Shown piece by piece: positions 12,116 through 26,740 of a stretch of 64,000 nt of DNA. The stretch's first letter is position 1; the number at the start of each line of letters is the position of its first letter. The notes beneath the pieces were generated by a model. It was given only the letters and a program-made list of their open reading frames with translations. It was not told the DNA's origin and did no database searches. Made by a program: the position numbers and the translations under genes. The stretch covers positions 22,824,453 through 22,888,452 of the forward strand of contig NC_044023.1 in NCBI RefSeq assembly GCF_900496995.4, in the 5' to 3' direction. This DNA comes from Aquila chrysaetos chrysaetos (Eukaryota; Chordata; Aves; Accipitriformes; Accipitridae).

Positions 12116-15100
12116 CCTGAAACTCACTGACCCAATGACAGAATTCATCATCCACAACCCAAGTAGGACAGAAGGAGGATTACTTATATGCTTAAACTGT
12201 TACAGACGCATAGGCAAGCCGGCAAAATGCATGAGAACGTTTGGGGTTAGAATGGTATCCTTAAGTAGAAAAGCTAAGGAACGCTGCTGCCAACTGGAGT
12301 TGGTAAAATAATGTTTGGTTTTTTTTAAAAAAAATAAAAAAAATCTATTACTATGTTCAGAGGTACCCAAATATACTTTTACAGGGACAAGAATGAACAT
12401 AGTGCTTAGTTATGGCTACTTAACAGTCTAGTGTTAGTGTCATGGAAGTAGCCTCAGATTTCAGCAATGAACAGTACCAACTGACAAGAGTTCTCTACAA
12501 ATACTTGTTTTAAAGGGGACATTCTCAAAGAACAGATTTCCAGCTTGAATTTAAGCCTTTCACATGCAATGGCAAGGGAACAAATGCAACAGGATTACAG
12601 TACGATGTTTGATGGCGGGTTAGCTCAGGTCAGGTGGTAGTGTTTATTCTGAAGATGAACACCAAGGCTTCACTCACTCCTCAGGGGCTTCTCTTCTAAA
12701 TCAGAACTCTATCGACACCAGCATCCAAACAATTATAATCTATAGACTGTCTCTGACTGATGTCAGAAACTAAATTGCACTTAGAGGTATAGGAAGGTAC
12801 AAGCAGTGACAAACTATTACAGACTTCACATGCATCTGTCAAATGCAGGCACAACTCACCAAAACAGAACAAAGAGCCTTTTTCAGACATCGTCTCAAAT
12901 CCATTTGGTATTAACAGTGAAATGGAGCACTCTGCAGCTATCCCTCTGGTCTCTCGCCCACCTTTTCGAATAAACGCTTTGGTATTGGGAAGACAAAAAA
13001 AAGAAGTTCTTCAGTATTAACAGCTCTGTGTTCTGGTGTGCCTAGAACATCTGAATGTACAACAGAGATCTGAAGAAGTGCTTTCAAACCAGAAAGCTTG
13101 TCTATTCTTGTAACTCTGGCAAATAAGAGAGATTACCTCTTTCTACAAGCCTTGCCTCACTGGAATATATATAGCACCTAGTAGAAATAGAAAGTGATTC
13201 ATGTTTGGGTGTTTAGGATTTTTAAAATTTTTTTTTAATATTCCATAGCTAGCAGAAATCAGTGTTGCACCACTACTGTCCATGGATCTACATCAGCTGT
13301 ACACAAGCTGGAAATTATGCCAGCCTAAGAGTTGCCTTAGGATTTCTCTTGGAGAGACTGAGAAACCAAGGCACAGTTTAGAAATCTACTCTGCGTGCAG
13401 GATGGAAGTGTAACTTTCCAGAGACGAACAGAGCACTGCAAAGCACACAATCGTTTTAACTTCTGCTTATTTTCTCAACCCACAGCACATAGGAAGTAAG
13501 CTGATAAATACGCCCGTCTGTTCTAGGAGAGGCCACCAAAAACCTCAGGGAAGAAGGCTCTGTATTGTCATAGCCACTAGATTTTCCTACAATCTCATCC
13601 AGCACATTGAGCAACATTACACTGCCATCTCTTGGCAGATATTTAGGTAACAATTTAAATTCTATACAAGTACAGGAATAAATTGACATTAAAAAGACAT
13701 TAGAATATACAAAAAAAAAATTATATAGACATGTTTCTCTTTGTTTCAGCCTAGCTGCTGGCTGGGCTTAAACCAGGACACTGTTACTAGCCAAATAAAA
13801 ACAGATAGAAGCTCTAGGTTAAGAGTCTAGTTTACATCCAGTCTATTTCCCTGACTCTCTAGATTTGTACCCAATATTAGACACACCTAAAAAAACAACT
13901 GTTAAGAGTTTAAATATGGTCTAAAATTCTTTTTTTTTCATTCTTCCACAAAAGAGTAACTTTTATAGCCAGCTTATATGCTTAGCACATTACCACTGTC
14001 CTGAAATCAAAATTTTATCCACTTGATTAAAACAGTATCAAAACGCCAGCAGAGTTGTGGGCAAAAAGTTCTTGGTCCTTTCAAGTATGTAAAATCATAA
14101 ATAACATAATTTAAAATATACAGCAAAGAAAGACAGGAGTACAGCCTAATGCCACTTGTATATACCGGAAATGCAGAGGCAGGAGAAAGTAGTTACTAAC
14201 AGTTTCTGACATAACACGTTTGCACTCCTTGTAATATGAGGTCTAAGAGGTCACCAAAATATTGCAAGTAACAGCTCCAGAAAACATCATCAAGATTTAA
14301 ATTTTGACAGCTACTAGTTAAAGAAACAATTCAGTTTTAAGCATGAAGACACATGCGGAAACACTGTCCATACTAATATCCACATGTTCCTAACTCTGGT
14401 TTCCACCCCTGTGGTAGGCTGGTCTGGTACCCAAGATGTCTCACTCCCTGCTGCAGATCCCTTCCTGCTCTACATGTACACGGTCCATAACGTTCCAGTG
14501 GCTGAAATTTTTTGGTATATGCAAAACAAGGATTGAAATGCAAATCTCCCTCAACATCAGTAACTGTTTTAACAGAGATATTACAGAGGGGTAATGTGTA
14601 CACACAGCCACCTGCTTAAACTGGGAAGAAGAGCGACTTCTGCTCCAGTTTTGCAAGAAAGAGCTCCGTCCCAAAGACAGTGACGCCCCTGTAGAAGGGG
14701 AACCTTCTGTGTAGCACTGAATTGGGTTTCTAAATAACTTTATCAAGCCTTGGGAAAAGAGGTTCTTTATATATCTAACTCAGAGCTGTAAAATCTAGTC
14801 TAAGAGCAAGTCCCTAAACAATCTGAGAATTTAGTCATACTGAAATCCAGTGGCACTTAGAGGGCTCTTATAATGTTATCCATAATTGCTATAACTATGT
14901 GCAAGTCATTAACTAAAACGTACAATGCAGACTTAAGTTACTCTGCAGTGTATGACACAGAAAGTCTTGGTAGGCCCAATAGCACATGCAGAGTAACACC
15001 CGTAAAACACAGTCTTCAAGCACTGTTTTCTAGGGAGACAATGGACAAAGAGCAGTTGAATAACAACTCTTACAAAGCACCAAACCTTGCACCAGTGTAA

Positions 15101-18100
15101 TTTACCATTATTCCATTTGAGCTAACAGAAAATGTTTGCTGCAGTTGAAAGTCTAGCCCATCAAATGTGTCTATTTGCAACATGTTATGAAAGAATGACA
15201 ACAGCATGATCCTTTAAAAAAAAAAAAAGCAAACACAGAGTTATGAAGTTGCAAACAGTGTGCTAAGATAAACAAGGTCACTGTCTACTTACTTGAGACG
15301 CAGTTATACGAATTTGACCTTTCTGTAATAAGTGGTAATTTCAGTGAAAACAACCTTTCAGTTCAGAAGGAAAAGGAAGTAAGTCATGTATCCTGCAGTT
15401 GCAGTTCATGATGAGACTCCCAGCCCTAATTTAAAGGTCACCAACAATCCTTTGAAAGTGAGATTGCTTTTTACTTTTTCCACATTTTACAGAATGTCAT
15501 CAGGGCTCACTAGTCCACAACAGCAATATCACACAGTTGCCTGGCCAAGAAAGAACTTCAGCCTTCCCTTCAGTACTTATCACCTTATTAGGCATGCCAA
15601 AATTACCAGCAAGAACATAAGAATAATCAGTAAGAATGTTGGTACAAATAATTATTTTGCTAATCTGTATTACAATAGTTATATCAGTATTTTCACTCTC
15701 GTAACAAGTAGAGGAACTGAAGGCCTTATTATATGCTAGGTGGTTTACATAAAGGTTGGGACTGGACAGTCAGTCTTCGCTTTCCCTTCCCCTAAAGAGA
15801 GTCATAAAATATGATACAGATGGAAGTTTCTCTGGTTTTGTTTGTTTGTTTGAGTTGGGTTTTTTTAAACCACTCCTAAACTGATTCTAGAAACATCCTG
15901 ATAGCTACCAAAATTGCCTATTCTTAGGGGCCATGGCACCAGGAATAGTAGCTGCAGCTGATTAACATTCTTCCTTTCTAAGATTAAAAAAATATGTGGA
16001 TATGAACACCAATCACAGCTCTTAAATCTACTGTGTTCAAGTTAGTTCATCGTTTGCCCTCCAAGAAGGCAAGCAGCTTACCAGCAGCTTGGATAAGTAC
16101 AGGTCTTCTACCTCTTCTTTATTATTTGACTTCTGCGATGAAGGAATGTGATGCATTCTCAGCCATACGGTAAGAGAGAAATAACCATAAATCAAGAAGC
16201 ACTTAGACGAGTTGGGAGGAAAGGTGGAAAGACAAGCCATGACTGAAAACATGATGTCATACTCGGGAAATACTGTTAAATGCAATACCCCAGGCATACC
16301 TGTCAGCTACTAGTTTGTAGATGTTGCCAGTTAACTAATACTTCCGAGGAAGATGCTAACTCCCGTGTCATTCATGACATAGCTTAAGTCTGTAACTTTC
16401 CCGTTGTTTCTCCAAACTCTTTAAAACAAAAGAGCCAAATGGCATTAAACCCAATTAATGCTAACCTAAAACCTGAGCAAACTATTTCCACAGCAGTTCA
16501 ACTGTTTTTCAAACAGGAAGTGTTCACTCCTTTACCTTTGCCTACTCAGCAGTTTGTGATGTGGGCTGTATGCCAAGGATATGCATCACGGAGGTTAGTG
16601 TCAAAGACAGGATTAATGACGTTCAGTGACAAATTCCTAAAAAGTTAGCTTCCTACATGGAGACTCCCCAGCGTAACTCTAGGATCTTCACATTTGTAGT
16701 TTTAGATTTGATTTGTATGTCTGGAAATACCTGCCGCAAGATCCTTAATAGAGCTGAAGAACACCCATGGGGAACTCTTAATCCGTGGGATGTCAGAGCC
16801 TGGAAGCATGCAAAAAGCTGTTCGTGCTTTTAACGCAACCTGAAGAATTTCTTCAAACACTTACTTACCCCAGTAAAGCTCTCTCCAGGGAAGAGATTCA
16901 AGCTAGTACTAAAGATAGATAACAAAAACTTTGTGACCACACAGCACAGCTAAGCCGAGGACTTTCTTGAGACAAGAAGGGCGACTACTCTTTCTCTTCA
17001 CTGAGCTTGACAAGCTAATTAGTGAGGAAAGCTCCATCACGTCCCTGAGGAAGCAGCCCCTGGCACAGAACAGGCCACGGGTAGTCTGATGCAAGGGAAG
17101 AAAAGGTTTACCATTATCAATGCACTGGTGCATCAGTTTGTCTAGCTGTTCAGCTCCTGAGGGCTATCTCCTTCTTCAAAGGAAACACAAAATAAGATCT
17201 GCTGGTTGCTACCCGAAGCAGGTAACCATGTATTTTTTTCCCCATACCGACTGTTGGATTATGCAGACTGCTGCCCTCTGCCGAAAATAATTCTCAAGAA
17301 TGGAAGGACTGCATGGGGCTCCTTCAACAACCTGAGCGGAATTACGCTTTGGTGCGGTAGCAAAGTCTAGCGAAACTGCTTTCCACAGCTTTATCCACAT
17401 TTTCACTGCCAACAGTCCTGTTGCTATATATGTAAGTGACTTGTATAGCGCACAACCCCATTGTAGTCTGCTCACTCTTTATGGACGAACACATCAAAGT
17501 AGTCAGTGTTACAACAAACAACAATGACAGCAGGCTGGAGATGACTTAGAAACATATTCAAAACATGTCTTTTTCACAGAGTGCTGCACATGGTTAAGAC
17601 CAACATTGCTGACTTTATCAAACAATCCCTATTCTTCCCCCCCATACTGGTAGCTGCTGTCCCTACTCCCCAGAAGTAGGAAAGGGCAAGCAACTTGCCA
17701 CAGAGTAGAGGATAGCTAATGATGTTTGGTAACGGTGGTAATTTCAGCTTCTTCCCAGAAAGCAATCAATTAATTTGCCTCTGTATATCCCAAAAAATTT
17801 TCATGCAAAATTGTTTCTCTAGCTAGACCCTCACTAGGCAATTTCTGAACCCTCTATCAATCCAGGTACTTGTTTCAGGAAAGACCATTAACAGGAAAGC
17901 AGTATTACAAATGTAGCCACCAAGAGCGAGATGACATCTAGACAGATTCTTCGTATCTTTAAAGTTCTGTACAGAACGTGAATTTTTACTTGCTCAGGTA
18001 CAGCTCAGTTCCGACTCTTCCTTTTTTATTCCCTTTTTTCCTGCTTTAGAACCTGCAGCCATCATTCAAGAGCATCACTCCACAGTGCACATGCATGGTC

Positions 18101-21100
18101 CCAGGTGTGAAGAACTTAGACAGGCTACAAGGGCTTCTGAGGAGAAACTGGTGGCCAAGGTATGAACAGAGGTCATATTTGCCGATTCACTCCCTGGGCA
18201 TGCAGAAGGTCATGCCTCCTACCACCTGGATTTTGCACACACAGCGCTGTCACTTACATGAGACTTGCACATGCTTAAGGGTACAGAATTAGAGCATTTC
18301 TCATGGCTCCCAGTTAGCTGGATTGCACTTGACTGTAAAGCATTCAGAAAGACTGAGAGGTACTTGAAAATTTTTATTTCATAAAACACACAGAAATAGT
18401 GTTGCAGAGAACATTATGATAAAAATTTAGTGATTACATCAAAATTAATAGCTTTGAAAGGTACTTAAGTTCTAAGCAACTCGAATGCTACGTAAACTAA
18501 CTTTTTTTTTAGTAAGGCATTATTTCTCTTTGTTTCTTCCTAAATTTTCTTTTAGAAGGAACATTTAGAAAGTTTTAAGCATTACGCCTTTGAGATAAAT
18601 TGTATTTAAAGGTTACAGTGCAAAACTACGTATCTTAGTCCCATACAAGATGGCTTATTAATTGCCCTAGATACGCGCATACTCATAAATTTGTTCACAT
18701 AATTTGATGAGGGGAATTGATTTACTACCACAGTGAAATACTACATTAAATGCACATAATTCTTTCTTTATACTGCTCCTCCCCTCTTAAAATCATTCTG
18801 TTTGAATGCATGCCATACTGAATTATTATTCTATAATCATCAAGTGATTTATTTAACTGCTACAGCACATACAGTTAACATTCATCTATATTCCTATTCT
18901 AATTTCACCTTTATGTTTTCTGTTGTCATACCAACAAGGAAAAATTATGGATTTCATTTAAACCAAAGTACAGTTATGGAGCAGCAAGATAAGATAAGGA
19001 ACTTTTTAATTCTCTTGCGACACATCTTTCTCAATGATGCAAATACAAAAAAAAAAAAAAAAGGCAAAATACAATCTTTCTGAAAGGATAAGTAGTACAG
19101 AATCATCAGGTTGAAAACTTTGTAATATCTTAAGCAAATATTGCTGGGGGGGGGTTGGGGATTATTTTGTATGTTCCCCCCCATTCTTATTACTGTCAAA
19201 TCATTTAATAAAGGAAAGGCTGCAGACCAAGATGCTATGTGTGACAAGAACTGGAAGGACTTGTTCCACAATCCATCATGCCTGACCCAACATTAACTTA
19301 GGATAAAAATGATTATTCCTGACTCAACCTTCTATTTTATTCACAGAGCAGTACAGGTTTCCATCAGCCTTAGCTTATGTGCATTTTTAGATGACTTGAA
19401 TTCCAACAATTCTTGGGAGATATTAACCAGCAAGATGAAACCTGATTAATGCTACAGTCTCAGAGTACACTGAGTTCATTCCACATTCAGTGCAACAGCC
19501 TTTGCGTGCTCAACTTTTACGGCTTGGAAGACCACCACAGTGTTTGCCAAGAAGAAACTGTACGTTTCTCTCTACACCTACATTGATTTTGCGCTCATGC
19601 TGCCTGGAAATATGGCTGATGCACAGCACATGTGCCTGAAGAAATCTTGAATCAGTACAACACACAAGAAAATTGACAGTAAGCCACTGAAAAGAACCAC
19701 TCCCTTTTCTGGTAAATATCGAGGAAGATTGAGGATGCAGTTACAGCACACGGCAATTCTTCATAAGTCTCTAGCCTTACCTAAGACTAAAAAAAGACAT
19801 TATCTTCCTTCAGCCTCCCAAGTGAAATTCTCCATTGGAAATTCTAGGCAACAGCTAAACAGTCCTTTTCTATGATCTAATTATCTTAAGCAGGGATAAG
19901 AAAGAAGTTGTGTCTCAAAGAAAAACATGGTGGGGTCTGGGGAATACATCTTCACGAAAGAGAAGAAACCCGAAGATGCCGGCATTGCAAACCTTTCCCA
20001 ACAGTGTGCAGTATGAACCTTTGTAGTGACTGGCCACGCCTCTGAGCACAAAAGGTCAGTATTGCTTTCTATATATAAACACGCAATATAAAGGCTAAGA
20101 AAACATGTATCCCTGCAATAAACTTCAGATACCCCTCAAAATCCAGCCATGCAAAGCCATCAGTAACTTTCTGAGCAGCAGCATGAGCACATCGATCACA
20201 ACCACCTATGTGACTGCTCTATGCACACCAAACCAGCGAGCTTCTGACAAGCTGCAGCCCGTAGTGGCAAGATGCTGTTGTCACTGTCAGCTGTAACAGG
20301 AGACTCAAGCTTGACCTCTGTCTGGCTTCAGCGGTGTATTCCACAGTACACAGGGGTCACAAACATAAAGAATCATGACATACCCACCTGAACCGCCAGG
20401 AAAGCACGTGCTGTGTGAAAACAGTAACTCAGGCTACTGTAGTCAAATACATCTGGCAGTGAAAACATCAGCAGCACAGCCTAATAAAAATGCAAAAGCT
20501 ACCGTGCCACACTGCCCATAAACTAAATCACGCTGTATAGGCAAGGGCCAAAGGAACTGCACAACAACCACTTTGGTGGAAGGCAGCCCAGCAAATCTAC
20601 ATGGATACTCTCTTAGCTTTATTTACTCATTTCCTGCAAGCGCTAGAATGTGCAGTTCTGTCTCTGGCAAACTGCTGAAAAGCAGCAGCATGTTAAGTGA
20701 AACTACAAACCAAATTTTGCAGCACAAGTTTGCCAAGCACACTATAGTACTAATACATCAATTTGAAACACTGGCTTCAGTCCCTTCAAACTGTCCATTA
20801 TATATGTAGTCCATAAAAGACCTGAATGGTGTGCAAATACATTTTCCTTATCTATATAGGGCTTGCCAGAGGTCACTGAAGTCAAATTAAGTTTTTTCAT
20901 ACAAGGCAGATGGGGAACACAGAAGAAATTTGATGTGCACTTCAAAGGGAAGAAATTCCTTCAGTCTGTGAGGCAATTCTATGTCTCACTTAGCAATGAG
21001 TTTCTTTTGAAGAAATACTGTTACACAGAGATTTAAGTGGAATGCTGTTACATAGCATCCTCTATTAACAAAAGTAGAATAATATATTCAGGACAGATTC

Positions 21101-21474
21101 CCTGCAAAAACATTATTAGAATTTTAGCCAGTAGATGGGTGGTCCATTTAGTCTTTTCAAGTGGCTCACCTACTGCTGTCAGGCCAAAATACTTTATAGA
21201 TGTGACTTCATTTAACTGAAGTACCTCCTGAGACTAATTTTCACTGAAATGCATTGCTATTAATCAGGAAGCAATTTGCATGGTGAGATCTGAATTGTTC
21301 GCACTGTTCTATACTTGTTTTGTTTACATCTGAGGATGTGACAAAATGTTAAGTTATATAACTTTTTTACTCATGGAAGTCAAGACTTTGTGAGTGTTTG
21401 TGTATTGGCAAAGAGATTTATGGTTCATATTACCCAATCGATGCTGCAAGTGCAGCATACGATGAGAGATGAGA
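12116..21474. other. Intergenic, no gene identified
   Basis: No frame resembles a known protein, and no RNA gene is evident. The stretch contains short A/T homopolymers (for example 15213-15226 and 19049-19065) and a small G9...C7 inverted pair at 19146-19182. Part of it (about 17680-17730) has weak MIR-like words that I did not consider sufficient. Confidence 0.55.
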
Positions 21475-21640
21475 TGCAGAGCCCTGTGATAACCAAGAAC
21501 AATAGCTCGACCACTGGTTAACTCATTTCATGTGTTTCTGCGTCAGTTTCCTTATCTGTACAAGAAAGGAAACAAAGTTCATCTATCTCTGCAAAGCACT
21601 TGGGAGATATTTTGATAAACTGTGTTATTCAAACACAGCA
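21475..21640 (+). repeat. MIR-family SINE fragment
   Basis: Words occur in the MIR order: 'ctcatttcatgtgtttctg', 'cgtcagtttccttatctgta', then 'gcaaagcacttgggagat' and a 'tttgataaa' tail. These correspond to the conserved MIR/CORE segment 'cctcagtttccycatctgtaaaatggg' and the 3' 'gtaaagcgctttgagat' word known from reptile and bird copies. It is an old, non-mobile relic and the clearest of the MIR-like matches here. Confidence 0.65.
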
Positions 21641-23680
21641 TTTTCCAAGGTCAGTCTTCTCTGCACAGCTAAGGCATACTTAAATAAACTGATCTTCAAC
21701 TTCTTCTTTGGATTTACAAATATGATTACCAGACATTTCATTCCAGCATCCCTTTACTTATGGAAGATTTAGCCAGCTCATTAGCACACAGCAGGAGACA
21801 GTTTCACCCGGCAGGAGCCCCAGGCTCAGCAATGGCCCTCAGAAGTCCTGCTTCCAAACTTAGTGAGGGCCAGGTGTGACTCACAGATAATGAGCTCAGC
21901 CTTGCAAAAAGCAGGCAGCATGCCAGCCAAACTCCACCACACAACGCCACAGCAGACTCACTGCGAAGACTGCAGCCTCTCATCATTTCAAATTCTCAGC
22001 CCATAAAGTACTTTAATGTACTTTACAAGCTATAAAGCATAAATGAATTGAGCTATAAATGGACAAAACCTAGTTTCCTAGCTAAGCAATTAGTAGAGAG
22101 CATTAATGGATTTATTATTTTTTTAAAAGACAGCAACAGCAATCCAGTGCATGGAGGGGAATCATACCTGTGGTCAGTCAGATGTACTTCAGTGCTATTC
22201 ATAAACAAGTAGCATATCTTGAAATAACTGCGGACTGGTCCGAGAATGGTTCAAAAGTAGGAAATAGAAAAATATTTATGTTTTGACTCCCCATCTTCAA
22301 ATGGCAGACTACTGTGCAGAGAACAAGGGGGCTGGCAGGGGAGCTGCATTCATCAACTGTATGTGGTAGGCATCTCATACTGAACAAAAAAAAAATAAAT
22401 CTTTACACCTGGTCTCTCCACATTTCTCTGAGCACTTAAGAGCAGATGCTGGTATGCAGTATCAGATTGCTCACGTCTATCTATCCTGCCTAAATACACT
22501 ATAGAGCATTTATATTCTACTGGTTTACTACTAAAAAACAATAAACTGTAAGTGGTATAATAAATCAAAGTATCATTCTGCATTACCAACACTTTTTAAA
22601 ATTTGGTTGTTTGTAATGAGTCTTCCAGCCATGAACGCATGCGAACAAAACCCTAACAGGATATGTACGTTTTATCTTATCTGCCTAGCCGAGACCACAT
22701 GAGGAAAAAAAAAACCACCTTTAGCATCTAGTCTTTGAACTTGACTAGCCTTAGAACGTTGTCACTCTACTCCACTTAATGGGATATTGATTTTTTATAC
22801 TTCACTCTCTGCAAATCAATATTCTAATAGATGCACAATAGACTGGCAGAAGGATAGAGAGTACATGCCTACTAACCTGATGGAGATGATTATCCAGAAA
22901 TGAAGGTCAAATCAAAGGAAAATTTAAACCTGACATGAGAAGAGCAGCAGCACAAAGAGAAGAGTCTGTAAGCAAAGGAATAAAAAAAAAAAAAAGTATC
23001 CAAGATTAACTAGAGAAGGAAGAAGACAGAACCTAAAGAGAGCATGGATAAAGCAGCTAAAAAACTCTCAACCTGGGAATGATAAAGTCACTTTGGACCG
23101 TCTGCACTCAATGCCACCATTTAAGAAGCACTTTAGATCTCCCACAGGAAACATCTCCAGTATATCACACAGGAGATGTACTTCCTTTTCAAGTAAAACA
23201 GCAAGTTTAAACATCTGAGAACTATCTGAATAGCCTATTCAGAACAAAGTCAGGCAGAAACCACGTGCAATGTAAAATAAAATACTTAAAAGGAATACCT
23301 TATTCTTCAAGAGATTGGTTCCGTAGGAAACTAGGAAGCTGAAGGCAGCCTTCAGACAGGCTCTTTTAGCAAAAGGCCTTCTGATCACATCTTTCTGGTG
23401 CAGGCAGCGAACAACCTTTTATGCTATGTAACTTAAAGTGGTCATCTTCCATGGCCTATTAACTTGCTGGTGTATCTTAAGGCAAGCTTGAGACAGAAAA
23501 TACTTCAATGGTCCAGACAAACAGAAGACCAGCGCAAAAGTATTCCTGGGGCAGAGTACCCCATACACCAGTGCACTGGGAACTGAGTGGCAATCCCACT
23601 GAAAGCCACCTCAGGTGTTACAATTGAAGCCAAGTTGCAAAAACATGCAAAGTGCACTCTCTTCACAAATAAAGCAAACC
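21641..23680. other. Intergenic, no gene identified
   Basis: AT-rich sequence with no supported gene. Simple A tracts lie near 22385 and 22981. Nothing else stands out. Confidence 0.5.
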
Positions 23681-23689
23681 TCATGCCAG

Positions 23690-24240
23690 GCTACAGAAGG
23701 AGGAACACAGATCCAGGGGAGTTATTAATGTTCTCCACTTGGCATGACGAGGTAGCAGTGCAAGCTGTGGCCAGCTGTGGGCCCTCCAGCTCAAAAGATA
23801 TGTAGAAAAATTGATGATCCAGCAAAGGGCTACCAAGATGGTCAGGAGACTAAGCATATGACCAATAAGAAAAGTTTGAGGAACATACACTTGTTTATTC
23901 CAGCAAGGAGGACACTATGGGGTAATCTAAAGGAACTCTGTGAAGAGTAATTACGAAGGTAACAGAGTCAAACTCCTCTCAGTAGTGATAAATAAGGCAT
24001 AAAGGAAAAAACCCCACAGTTAGGGAAGTTCAGATTTGATATTTTGAAAAAACTCTCACTGGGAGGCTGGTACAGCCCTGAAACCTGTACCCAGAGAAGC
24101 TGTGAAACCTCAAGCCTTGAGACTTTTCCAAAAGTCAGCTCAAGAAAGCCACAGCTGACCTGACTGAGTATTGGCAACACTCCCAGTTGAAGAAAGGGTT
24201 GCACCAGATCACCAGATGATGACACTACCAATACATGAAA
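23690..24240 (+). mobile_element. CR1 LINE 3'-end fragment
   Basis: A string of degraded CR1 words occurs in the correct order: a 'ctgtggccagctgtgggccctccagctcaa' block at about 23764, 'atgatccagcaaaggg...aagatggtcagg', 'agtttgaggaac', a 'gttcagatttgatattttg' block near 24030, 'gggaggctggtacagccctg', and 'agctgtgaaacctcaagccttgagacttttccaaaa' near 24095. CR1 is a non-LTR retrotransposon with a reverse transcriptase. This is a 5'-truncated, inactive 3' part with no intact frame. The extreme ends are uncertain, and the 5' boundary could reach about 23583. Confidence 0.7.
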
Positions 24241-26740
24241 TCACTGTATTATGTATTAATCACTCGAGATTGCTCAGCTTCCACCACACTGACATTAAAA
24301 AGAAATCTCTTAGAAAAAGCTTCCTTGATTCCAGCACCTTCTGCCTACCAGAAAAGACAAGAAGCTTTATATCTAATTTCTTCTAGACTAGGATTGTGCC
24401 TAGTTTTCTGAGCACAGCTCCCTTACTTGCAGTCTGATGAGTCACAGATTCACATGCACCCCTGAGCTCCACCACCTTGTTACAATATACAGTGTCAGCC
24501 ATGAAAATTCAGTGATGAAGTCAGATGAAGACAGCTCTCAAATGAACTCACTGTTCCAGACACAGTTAACCTTCCAAACTCCAATTATCAGATAGATATT
24601 AAGAAATCTGAGAAACTGCAGAGAACAGTCATAAAAATGATTAATGAGCAGAAAGCATTATTTATACAGGGAGAAAAATCAACAGCTAAATGCATGCAAT
24701 GTATCAAAGAAAAATGATTCATATAGTCTCATCCTAGAGACAGCATAGCGTGCTGCAAAAGAAATTCACAGCTGCACCAGGTGCCTTAGTTCAGCATCAC
24801 AAAGTTCACATACAGTTCACTCTTTCAGCTCCATTTTAAGCTTTCTTTCAACAACAATTTTACATAACAAATTAAAATGAGCTTTCATCAATTTTTCACC
24901 CAACCTGGACATCTCAACAGTTCAACCCATTCATAGTTCAATACAATAGAAGCCCTGGATGGGAGGAGGAGGAGGAAAACACTGGATTTTCCATGACCTT
25001 TTGCAGATTTCCAAAACCCCATCTCCTGTGCATGTAAGCAATCTGTTTCTTTTACTACAAAGTAATGACTCATTACTTCTGTCATTTAAAAATTGAAAAG
25101 AATTCCATCTGGCACCAAGGATTAGCAGCCAAATTATGTGTGTCTTGATCTAAAGGTCAATTTGGCAATAACAGAAAGCCCTAAACTACAAAACCAAACT
25201 GTATTTTAATATCTGCAATCACTCAACATTTCAGCATCTCTCTCATAAAACTGATCTGCCACCTTCCCCACAATGAAAAGCGCTCACAGGATGAGAGCAT
25301 CAATCCGAAGATGGCAGCACTCAGAGGCATCCACGGGAAGCAGCTGTACTGCTGCTGCTGGGGTGGACAAACCCAGAGTGACAGGCTGTGCGTATTTAAA
25401 GCCTTCCACCATTTTTATTCCATTCAGTTATGTATGAAGCATTGATGCTACAGGTACATTTCCTTTACATTCACAGCAGCATACACTGATCCAAGGTTTA
25501 AACTTATCAAAGTCTTCCCCAAAATTACACTAACCACATACTGGGAGGCACCGACCTCCAGAAGTTCCTCTTCCATACCTTCCCTTCTCTTACAGGCCGA
25601 GTGCAATCCTAAACAAGCCCAATCATTATCTTCCTATCGATTTTGCTATCCCCATTAACTGTCCAACCCACAAACACAGACTTCACCATCCAAATCTCAC
25701 CTGTACCTCTCCTGGTGTTGCTCAGCTCCTCTTCACAGGCAGGAGGAAGGGGACACAATAGGTGAAGACTCTTTCCATTTCCTGGATGTTGCAGAAAGAG
25801 GGATCAGAAAAGTCATGTCACTAACCACCACAGGGAAAGACACACACAAATAATATCTTGTTGGAAGAGCACAGAGCATACTCCAGGGATTTCTGTCTCC
25901 TAAGTCTGAGGAGCTCATTTCTAGATGTGATAATTGATTTCAAAAGGAAAACACATGGTTCACACAAAGGGAAAAACTGAGGTGAAAAGATGTTAAGAGC
26001 TTCCTCAACCTTAGGCCCCAAAACAACTGACGCAAGGGGCAAATGCAAAAGCTAGCACAACCACCAGCAACTGAAGAACACAAGTCTGATTCCTTTTTCC
26101 TAACCACAGCTCAGTTTGCAGTTCACAGTGAACAGATGAGGCAAGACCAACCATGACTGCTCTAAATTCATCACACTGCACAGAAGCAATGTTGTCATGA
26201 TTGCTTTAGAAGAACACCCTATCTAGTACTGGCAAGGCCTCCCAGATCAAGCAAGAGCTTGGTTCCGTGGGTCCCTATCTCCCTTCATCCAGAAAACTAA
26301 TCTGACTGAATTATCTCTGGACAAAGTAGCCAAGAAGAAGATTAGGGCCTTGCTCTGGATCCCTGTAGGTACAAAATCTGCCAAATCTTTTCCCATGCCC
26401 AGACAGAAGAAGGCAGCCGCTGTCTCCACTGCCCATCTACACATGGCAGAATTTCTAGGCCTAGTAAGATCTGAACACAAGACTTCCCACCCACATTACA
26501 AAACACATTTACTTAAAAAACCCAAAATATAAAAGGTTAATTAAAAGCGTAAACCAGCCAGGAAGAATTAAAAAAAAAAAAGCCAAACCCAAACCAACAA
26601 CAATAAAAAAAGAAAATACCCAAGCTCTAACACCTTCAAAATAAGCAAGGATTTACGGTCACATGAAGAATTAAACTAACTCACTAGTTTGTAATTAACA
26701 CTTAAAATTACTCGGATTTGAGTACTTTCGCACACATCAC
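24241..26740. other. Intergenic, SETMAR upstream region
   Basis: No gene is supported. A lysine-rich open frame at 26302-26532 is not recognised and is probably chance. Base composition changes abruptly to CpG-rich at about 26740. Confidence 0.5.

Noticed and set aside
12610-12690. tRNA-like A-box words ('ggttagctcaggtcaggtgg')
   Set aside because: There is no B-box (GGTTCRANNCC type) at the expected spacing and no cloverleaf can be formed.
17680-17735. Weak reverse MIR-like words ('gcaagcaacttgccacagag')
   Set aside because: Only one short block matches, and the neighbouring MIR words are absent.
26302-26532. Lysine-rich + strand frame just upstream of the SETMAR CpG island
   Set aside because: No similarity recognised, no convincing acceptor and start combination, and it lies outside the island.
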